Positions 57,742 through 64,000 of a DNA stretch of 64,000 bases are shown here, piece by piece. The notes under the pieces are model-generated. The model did no database searches. It was not told the DNA's origin and worked only from the letters and a program-made list of their open reading frames with translations. The stretch's first letter is position 1. Every line of letters starts with the position of its first letter. This DNA is from Flavobacteriaceae bacterium (lineage in GTDB: Bacteria; Bacteroidota; Bacteroidia; Flavobacteriales; Flavobacteriaceae). Made by a program: the position numbers and the translations under genes. The DNA is taken from contig JASBUG010000031.1 in the NCBI GenBank assembly GCA_030148025.1, positions 1-64,000 of the forward strand, in the 5' to 3' direction.

Positions 57742-58470
57742 TTATTTATTACAATCACTTAGTTTTTCTAAATAATTTGAGGTGACATTTTTGATTAATG
57801 TCAAGTAGTGTGTTTTAATAGATTTAATATCCTTTTTTAAAAAGGCATTCTTATCATGTTCAACTTGAGCAATTTCAGAGCTGCAATCACAGGCATCTAA
57901 AATATCATTGAATGCTTTAATATTTGCAGATAGGGCAGATTCATTTTTTTCAATTAGTTGTTCTTTTTTAATAAGTAAACCCTTTGCTTCTTTTTCGGCA
58001 AGTTTTTGTTTTAATTGAGCTTCTTTTAGTTTTAATTCAATTTGTTGCTGTTCTAGCTTTAAACGTTCATGTTCTAACTCAGCTAATGCTTCATCTTCAA
58101 CACTTAATTTGGTGCATATCTCAAGTTCGTTAATAACATCTTTTGCAATATCTCTAGCTCGTTTTACGTAAAAACGACCATCTTCATAAGTTTTAATAGT
58201 TTCAACTTTTTTTAGTAACGCATGCGCGTCATAAGCGTAGTTGTATGAAGCTTCGCAACCACAGTCATTTAATGTTTTTTTAGCTCTTTCAAAAGCTTCA
58301 AAAGAGCGCTGAGAATAGTGCTTTAAATGAGTGATGTTATTTGCTTCGTAAGCAGATTTAACATGTGAATATGCATAAATTACATCAGAGTGTGCATCAG
58401 CACAATTAGGTTGAGCATGCAATTGTAACCCTGCAAAAAATAGTAATAAATAAACGTAGTTTTTTTTCAT
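57742..58470 (-). CDS. Exported coiled-coil protein, 242 aa
   Basis: A signal peptide (KNYVYLLLFFAGLQLHAQ) precedes a helical, Cys-containing domain (NCADAHSDVIYAYSHVKSAY near residue 22-41, NDCGCEASYNYAYDAH near 68-83) and a long coiled coil at about 120-185 (ELEHERLKLEQQQIELKLKE). A third helical part near 190-242 carries DACDCSSEI. The Cys are likely disulfide-bonded in the periplasm. Not a family I know; the pattern 'A..AY..VKxA..A.N...LK.Y...A' is seen in other Bacteroidota envelope proteins. Confidence 0.7.
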   Translation of the reverse strand: MKKNYVYLLLFFAGLQLHAQPNCADAHSDVIYAYSHVKSAYEANNITHLKHYSQRSFEAFERAKKTLNDCGCEASYNYAYDAHALLKKVETIKTYEDGRFYVKRARDIAKDVINELEICTKLSVEDEALAELEHERLKLEQQQIELKLKEAQLKQKLAEKEAKGLLIKKEQLIEKNESALSANIKAFNDILDACDCSSEIAQVEHDKNAFLKKDIKSIKTHYLTLIKNVTSNYLEKLSDCNK

Positions 58471-58685
58471 GGTATTTGGGTTAATATGTTAAGTAGGTAG
58501 AACTAAAGTAGTAAAAAAATACAATTTATCGGATTTTTTAAGCTTTTTATCGATGAAATGCAGTTTCGTAATACACTTGTAATGAGTGTTATAGAGTTTG
58601 AACTAGTAATCTATAACCAGCAAAATAGACGTATTCGGGAACATTTTTGCTAGAAATCTTCAGTATATTTAACAAAATTTCGTTT

Positions 58686-59564
58686 ATGAAAACTATTAAC
58701 ATTGAAAATTTTAAAGTTGCTGAAAATATTAGCTTAAAAAATAGACCAACAACTTACTATCTTGGAGCAGAGGATGACGATGTAGAAAAGGAATTAAGAA
58801 AAGTTAGAAAAAAATTAGGGAAGCTTCAGGATACCATGTATGCGCATGGTAAATATGCAGTTTTAATTTGTATTCAGGGAATGGATACAGCTGGTAAAGA
58901 CAGTATGATTCGAGAAGTGTTTAAAGACTTTAATACTCGTGGAATAGTAGTACATAGTTTTAAGGTGCCAACGCCTAAAGAATTAGCACACGATTATATT
59001 TGGAGACACTATATAGCTTTACCAGAAAGAGGTAAATTTGGTATTTTTAACCGTACGCATTATGAAAATGTTCTTGTTACGAGAGTACATCCCGAATATA
59101 TTTTAGGAGAAAACATCCCAACCGTAAATTCTATTGATGATATAAATGATGAGTTTTGGAATAAAAGGTTTGAACAAATCAACAATTTTGAAAAGCATAT
59201 TTCTGAGAATGGGACTATTATATTTAAGTTCTTTTTAAACCTGTCTAAAGAAGAGCAAAAAAATAGATTACTTAGAAGGTTATATAAACAGGAAAAGAAT
59301 TGGAAATTTTCTCCAGGAGATCTAAAAGAGCGTAAATTATGGGATAAATACCAAGAATGTTACGAAGATGCTATAAATAGAACATCTAAAATGCATGCAC
59401 CTTGGTATACTATACCAGCAGATAATAAACCTACTGCTAGATATATTGTTGCAAAAATATTGTTTGAAACACTAAGTACTTACAAGGATATTGTTGAACC
59501 TGAGTTGGATGAGGATATCAAAGCGAATATAGAATTGTATAAAAAACAACTGGAAAGTGAATAG
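58686..59564 (+). CDS. PPK2-family polyphosphate kinase
   Basis: PPK2 enzymes move phosphate between polyphosphate and nucleotides. ATG 58686 (MKTINIENFKVAEN) is chosen; the longer frame starts at TTG. The 292 residues show Walker A ICIQGMDTAGKDS near 68-80, the lid-side HSFKVPTPKELAHDYIWRHY, GKFGIFNRTHYENVLVTRVHP (Walker-B-like NRTHYE) and the C-terminal PWYTIPADNKPTARYIVA. That order fits the one-domain PPK2 group. Whether it makes NTPs from polyP or the reverse cannot be told from sequence. Confidence 0.93.
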   Translation: MKTINIENFKVAENISLKNRPTTYYLGAEDDDVEKELRKVRKKLGKLQDTMYAHGKYAVLICIQGMDTAGKDSMIREVFKDFNTRGIVVHSFKVPTPKELAHDYIWRHYIALPERGKFGIFNRTHYENVLVTRVHPEYILGENIPTVNSIDDINDEFWNKRFEQINNFEKHISENGTIIFKFFLNLSKEEQKNRLLRRLYKQEKNWKFSPGDLKERKLWDKYQECYEDAINRTSKMHAPWYTIPADNKPTARYIVAKILFETLSTYKDIVEPELDEDIKANIELYKKQLESE

Positions 59565-59665
59565 TGAATTAAACGTTTTTAAAAAATTAATGTCTTACTA
59601 AATAGAAATAGTGTCTTTTTGTAGGTGATTTTTTAGTTCAAGACAATTATTTTGGTAATATTTTT

Positions 59666-59692
59666 AAATCCGACGTAAGTCGGATTTTTTTA
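59666..59692 (+). terminator. Terminator of the PPK2 gene
   Basis: AAATCCGAC pairs with GTCGGATTT around GTAA and is followed by TTTT. It is 102 bases past the stop codon. Confidence 0.85.
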
Positions 59693-59753
59693 TGATTTCT
59701 TTTTCAAGTAGAAATTTGAGAAGTAGTATATTTAAAACTTAAAACTATCAACA

Positions 59754-61157
59754 ATGAAGCAAATACTTTTTTTATTGACCTTAAGTCTTTCTATTGTGTC
59801 TTTTGGGCAAACAGATGAAGAAACTATAAAAAGAATTTATGACAATTCTTTAACAAATGGGAAAAGTTATGAATGGCTGAATTACTTATCTAATCAAATT
59901 GGAGGACGCTTATCAGGATCATTAAATGCTGAAAGAGCCGTTCAATGGACCAAAGAAGAATTAGAAAAATTAGGACTTGATAAAGTTTGGCTTCAACCAG
60001 TAATGGTGCCTAAGTGGGTTAGAGGAAATCCAGAGTATGCTTATATAGAAACAGAACCAGGAAAAGTTACCACAGTCAATATTTGTGCATTGGGAGGATC
60101 TGTAGCGACACCAGCTTTAGGAACGAAAGCGAAAGTAATTGAGGTACAAGGGATAGAGGAATTGGAAGCGCTAGGGCGCGAAAAGATAGAAGGTAAAATA
60201 GTGTTCTTTAACAGACCAATGCAAGCTACACTTATCAATACATTTGAGTCGTATGGAGGTTGTGTAAACCAACGATATGCTGGAGCGATGGAAGCTGGTA
60301 AATATGGAGCAGTAGGAACGATTGTTCGTTCTATGAATTTACGTTTGGATGATTATCCACATACAGGAAGCATGAGTTATGGAGATACACCAGTTAACGA
60401 AAGAATTCCTTCTGCAGCAATAAGCACGAATGATGCCGAGTTATTAAGTAGTCTTTTAAAACTGAATAATGATATTGAATTTTACTTTAAGCAAAGCTGT
60501 AGACAATTAAAAGATGTATTATCACATAATGTTATTGGGCAAATTACCGGAAGTGAGTTTCCTAATGAGTTTATAACAGTAGGAGGACATTTAGATTCTT
60601 GGGATCTAGGAGATGGTTCGCATGACGATGGTGCTGGTTGCGTGCAATCTATGGACGTTTTAAGATTGTTAAAAGAATCTGGTATCAAACCTAAGAGGAG
60701 CATTAGGGTTGTATTATTTATGAACGAAGAGAATGGTTTGCGAGGTGGAAATAAATATGCAGAAGTGGCAAAGCAAAAAGGAGAAAATCACATATTTGCT
60801 CTAGAAAGTGATTCGGGAGGATTTACACCAAGAGGTTTTTCGTTTGATTGTAGTGATGCAGATTTTAACCAGGTTCTAGGTTGGAAACATTTATTCAAAC
60901 CATATTTAATTCATTATTTTGAAAAGGGTGGAAGTGGAGCCGATATTGGCCCATTAAAAAATAAGAATATTGTTTTGGCTGGGTTACGACCAGATACACA
61001 ACGTTATTTTGATCATCATCATGCAGCAAATGATACATTTGAACATGTTAATAAAAGAGAATTAGAGCTAGGAGCGGCTACTATGACTTCTTTGGTGTAT
61101 CTATACGATAAATATGGTGTAAACCCTGTAGAAACTAGAGCTCCTATTAAGGATTAA
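59754..61157 (+). CDS. Exported M28-family metallopeptidase
   Basis: The 467 residues have a signal peptide ending SFGQ. A PA-type insert at about 120-240 interrupts the catalytic domain (VFFNRPMQATLINTFESYGG). The M28 two-zinc site is clear: GGHLDSWDLGDGSHDDGAG (His and Asp ligands near 275-290), FMNEENGLRGG (catalytic Glu-Glu), ESDSGGFTPRGF (Asp ligand) and the last His in YFDHHHAANDTFEHV. It is probably a periplasmic aminopeptidase or dipeptidase that frees amino acids. Confidence 0.94.
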   Translation: MKQILFLLTLSLSIVSFGQTDEETIKRIYDNSLTNGKSYEWLNYLSNQIGGRLSGSLNAERAVQWTKEELEKLGLDKVWLQPVMVPKWVRGNPEYAYIETEPGKVTTVNICALGGSVATPALGTKAKVIEVQGIEELEALGREKIEGKIVFFNRPMQATLINTFESYGGCVNQRYAGAMEAGKYGAVGTIVRSMNLRLDDYPHTGSMSYGDTPVNERIPSAAISTNDAELLSSLLKLNNDIEFYFKQSCRQLKDVLSHNVIGQITGSEFPNEFITVGGHLDSWDLGDGSHDDGAGCVQSMDVLRLLKESGIKPKRSIRVVLFMNEENGLRGGNKYAEVAKQKGENHIFALESDSGGFTPRGFSFDCSDADFNQVLGWKHLFKPYLIHYFEKGGSGADIGPLKNKNIVLAGLRPDTQRYFDHHHAANDTFEHVNKRELELGAATMTSLVYLYDKYGVNPVETRAPIKD

Positions 61158-61249
61158 AACTTCATCAATTATATAATCTCGTAAAATATTATCGTATTTT
61201 ACCTTTACTTCTAGTTTTAAAACAACAAATATTATATTTATTAAAAATA

Positions 61250-62752
61250 TTGTTTGTGAGAGAACTATTTCAGTTTAATAAAATTGGTAGACAAATTCCT
61301 ACTGTGGTTTTTGTTGTGATGTTTTGTTTTTTTAATCAAATAATTAGTGCCACTGTTAAATTATCTAATTCAGCGAGTAAATTTGAAAAACATGTTATAG
61401 CAATCATCCCACAAAATAGTTTACAGCAAATAAATGAAGATCTTGAAATTGAAGCTGGATTAAGTGATGAGTATAGAAAATTAGCAGAGATGCATGTAGA
61501 TAGCATGCAAGCAGATAAAGCTGTGCAATATGCTGAAAGATATATTAGAGCCACAAGAGATTTATCAATTATTAACGATCATTTTTTCTACAAGATCAAG
61601 GAAACAGATCTCTACCAAAACTTTAAAAGCAGTTATAAGCCACATTTTAACTTTTTATCTCTCTTTTATTTATTTACTGGATTTCTTGGGTTGTTTATAA
61701 TTATAATGCTCAATTTAAAAAGAGAAATCAATCGAATTAGTACTCTGCTTATTAGCGTGTTTGTACTATTACATTCACTATTCATTATACATTTAAGTTT
61801 GTATTTAACAAATTGTCATTATTATTTTCCTCATACCTTATTAATGTCTACAGCTTTTGTGCTTTTTTATGGTCCATTAATCTATTTTTATTTTAAAATT
61901 ACGGCTACTAATTATAGACTGAAACTGCTTGATAGTCTACATTTAATACCTGGGATTGTTTTACTTCTTATTATTTCGCCTTTTTATAGATTAGGAACGA
62001 GAGAGAAGTTTGTGATTTTGTTTGATCAGGAAGATATTTTATTTAATGAAGCTAGTTATATTTTGGCTGCTAAGATCATCTCTTTAATAGTGTATGCTTT
62101 TTTCACGTTAAAAATATACAGAACTACAAAGAAAAGTGTTAAGGATAGAAGCAGAAAGCTATTATGGCAGCGAAATATAATCGCTATTTATATTTTATAT
62201 ATCGTTGCATTTTTATTGTTTAATGCTACTACTTATGGTTATTTTGGATCTTCAATGTTCTTCCATCTGCAAATTCTTGTAATGGTTGGCTTGGTGTTTT
62301 ATGTTGCCTATATAACCTATGTACAACCAGATGTTTTCAAGGGAAAAATTAAGCTAGTCGATCCTGTAAATATTTTTAAGTATAAAACATCTAGCCTTAC
62401 ACCTTCTTATTCAAAAGAATTAAGAGATGATCTGTTAGGATTACTAAATGAAGACAAAATCCATAGAGATAATAATTTGAATTTGCAGGCATTATCTGAA
62501 AAACTGGGTACTTCAAGACATAATACTTCACAAGTGATTAATGAACATTTTGGCTTGAACTTTTTTGAGTTGATTAATAAGTACAGAATAGAAGATGCAG
62601 TAGATATAATGAATAATCATGATGAAGAAAAGTTAACTATCATTGAAATTGCTTATAAAGTAGGCTTTAATAACAAAGTAACCTTCAACAAGTCGTTTAA
62701 GAAACTCTTATCTCAAACACCGTCTCAGTACATTAAGTCTTTAAAAAAATAG
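61250..62752 (+). CDS. Membrane-bound AraC-family regulator, first of a tandem pair
   Basis: No ATG is available before the first helix; TTG at 61250 or GTG at 61256 must serve. The ~500-residue protein has a signal-like helix (PTVVFVVMFCFFNQIISA), a ~90-residue helical periplasmic part (DKAVQYAERYIRATRDLSII), then about seven membrane helices at 140-360. The AraC DNA-binding domain is at 395-500 (LNLQALSEKLGTSRHNTSQVIN, then ITIEIAYKVGFNNK-like second HTH and FNKSFKKLLSQTPSQYI). It lets an outside or membrane signal act on DNA with one protein. The next gene is a close paralogue. Confidence 0.85.
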   Translation: MFVRELFQFNKIGRQIPTVVFVVMFCFFNQIISATVKLSNSASKFEKHVIAIIPQNSLQQINEDLEIEAGLSDEYRKLAEMHVDSMQADKAVQYAERYIRATRDLSIINDHFFYKIKETDLYQNFKSSYKPHFNFLSLFYLFTGFLGLFIIIMLNLKREINRISTLLISVFVLLHSLFIIHLSLYLTNCHYYFPHTLLMSTAFVLFYGPLIYFYFKITATNYRLKLLDSLHLIPGIVLLLIISPFYRLGTREKFVILFDQEDILFNEASYILAAKIISLIVYAFFTLKIYRTTKKSVKDRSRKLLWQRNIIAIYILYIVAFLLFNATTYGYFGSSMFFHLQILVMVGLVFYVAYITYVQPDVFKGKIKLVDPVNIFKYKTSSLTPSYSKELRDDLLGLLNEDKIHRDNNLNLQALSEKLGTSRHNTSQVINEHFGLNFFELINKYRIEDAVDIMNNHDEEKLTIIEIAYKVGFNNKVTFNKSFKKLLSQTPSQYIKSLKK

Positions 62753-62878
62753 CTAAGTTTTTCAAGATTCTTACTTTTTTAAATCTTTAGAAAAAATTAG
62801 TAAACAATTATCGGGCTTAACGCTCTCATCTAATGTTTACGGTTAATGCCATATATTTAATTAGAAAAAAATTGCAGT

Positions 62879-64000
62879 TTGGTAAAACTACTAACCAATA
62901 ATATAGTAAAACCAAAACGAGTCTTTAATCAATTTATATTTCTAATTATATCTGTTTACACATTTGCCTATGGACATAATTTAGATAAGAAAGTTGTGTT
63001 TGAGACTTCAGGATTGAGTACCCTAAATATTACTAAAGTTAGTAATGCCGATACTATTGCAGATTTTAAAAAGAAAGCTATTCATTTTTCGCAATTAAAA
63101 GAGACTGAGAAGGCAATAGTGTATATAAACCAATATATTGCGGCTACAGGAGATATGTCTATTCTTAACGATCATTTATTTTCACCGATAAGTGAAACAA
63201 CTGTTTATCAAGATTACAAGAGTAAATATACTGTCAAGTTTAGTTTTATAAGTCTTGTGTATTTTTATGCAGGTTTTTTAGGGCTCTTTATATTTGTGAT
63301 ACTAAATCTTAAGAAGAGTATTGATAAAACAAGTACCTTTTTAATAAGTTTATTTGTGCTGTTTAATTCGCTGTTTATACTTCACTTAAGCTTATATCGT
63401 ATTAATTTTCAATATTATTTACCACACACCTTATTTGCTTCAACAACATTTTCGTTTTTGTACGGACCACTTCTATATTTTTACTTTAAACGTATTATAT
63501 ATGGTTATAAGTTTAAGTTAATTGATGCGTTACACTTACTACCATCTTTAGCGTTATTGATTTATATATTACCTTTTTATTTAATGCCACGCTTAGACAA
63601 ATTTGCTGTTATTTTTAATCAATCTGGTGTTTTACTTCCAGGTACCTATGTTATTATTTTTGTCAAGATATTATCACTTTCTATATATGCTTTTTTATTA
63701 CTAAACATGTATAGACAGCATGCCAAGGAGATTAACTCAAAAAGTAAAATAAGATTTATGTGGCAGCGTAATATTATTGCTTTGTACGTTATATATCTTA
63801 TGGCTTATTTAGTTTATGCTGCAGGAATTACAGGTGTAATATCGTACTCACCCTTTTTTCATTTTCAAATTTTGGTGATGGTAGGTGTTGTATTTTATGT
63901 GGCTTATATATCATATGAGCAACCCGAAATCTTTGAAGGGAAAGTAAAGATTATAGATCCTATAAATTTGTTTAAGTATAAAAAATCAGGTTTAACTCCA
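62879..64000 (+). CDS. Membrane-bound AraC-family regulator, second of the pair (cut by window end)
   Basis: The frame is open from a stop at 62858-62860 to the window end, so the gene is partial at its 3' side. As in the paralogue no ATG precedes the signal helix; TTG at 62879 gives MVKLLTNNIVKPKRVFNQF followed by a hydrophobic stretch ending FAYG. The helical periplasmic segment has TEKAIVYINQYIAATGDMSIL, matching the paralogue's AVQYAERYIRATRDLSII. The same seven-helix region follows, with LYGPLLYFYFK, FHFQILVMVGVVFYVAYISY and KIIDPINLFKYKKSGL. The DNA-binding domain must lie beyond the window. Confidence 0.82.
   Translation, partial: MVKLLTNNIVKPKRVFNQFIFLIISVYTFAYGHNLDKKVVFETSGLSTLNITKVSNADTIADFKKKAIHFSQLKETEKAIVYINQYIAATGDMSILNDHLFSPISETTVYQDYKSKYTVKFSFISLVYFYAGFLGLFIFVILNLKKSIDKTSTFLISLFVLFNSLFILHLSLYRINFQYYLPHTLFASTTFSFLYGPLLYFYFKRIIYGYKFKLIDALHLLPSLALLIYILPFYLMPRLDKFAVIFNQSGVLLPGTYVIIFVKILSLSIYAFLLLNMYRQHAKEINSKSKIRFMWQRNIIALYVIYLMAYLVYAAGITGVISYSPFFHFQILVMVGVVFYVAYISYEQPEIFEGKVKIIDPINLFKYKKSGLTP

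Overview
The window is low-G+C chromosomal DNA from a bacterium of the phylum Bacteroidota, most probably a marine-type member of the Flavobacteriaceae. Evidence: promoters of the form TTTG-N19-21-TAnnTTTG rather than E. coli -35/-10 boxes; a type III glutamine synthetase; a DnaJ keeping only two of four zinc-binding repeats; IcmF; DUF3078, DUF4197, DUF4920 and DUF1684 proteins; TonB-plug-like secreted proteins; and many short lipoproteins. I cannot name the species.

Layout. 1-3160 is an accessory patch: a start-less RHS C-terminal tip with an HExxH domain, a lipoprotein that may be its immunity partner, an unknown small gene and an IS1-family insertion sequence, ending at a tRNA-Arg(ACG). 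3300-10000 holds apt, a 50-residue gene overlapping it, and a minus-strand BlaI/BlaR1-type operon (secreted zincin, repressor, secreted helical protein, membrane metalloprotease, thioredoxin-fold protein) behind a promoter buried in a double dyad operator. 10100-23800 is mostly housekeeping: Ca/Na exchanger, GSIII, PurM, DUF3078, DASS transporter, PrfA, PyrF, a BtuF-like protein, DUF4197 and a PqqB-like MBL protein.

23800-29000 holds IcmF, a Crp/Fnr regulator, a DUF2892 protein, a 33-residue peptide that is one-third cysteine, and a SigZ-like sigma factor. A dispersed palindromic repeat occurs twice here, once in frame inside icmF. 29000-42500 has YgiQ, Lrp, two exported hydrolases, an alpha/beta hydrolase, a protein with a duplicated carboxypeptidase-regulatory plus plug unit, a DJ-1 lipoprotein, a VOC protein and an MFS transporter. 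The MFS gene has a leader with a short peptide ORF and mutually exclusive antiterminator and terminator hairpins; I consider this the best candidate for an undescribed regulatory system here. 42700-52000 has CrcB, a SRPBCC/GyrI protein, IlvE, DUF4920, a CxxCH lipoprotein, MnmD, an epimerase, a DUF1835 protein and YceI. 52000-64000 has GrpE-DnaJ, an ABC-2 exporter with MscS and an NtrC-like regulator, PPK2, an M28 peptidase and two tandem membrane-bound AraC regulators, the second cut by the window end.

Protein names rest on motif recognition in the translated sequence; no database search was run. Where the longest frame starts at a TTG or GTG lying inside a terminator, a promoter or another gene, the next ATG was taken.
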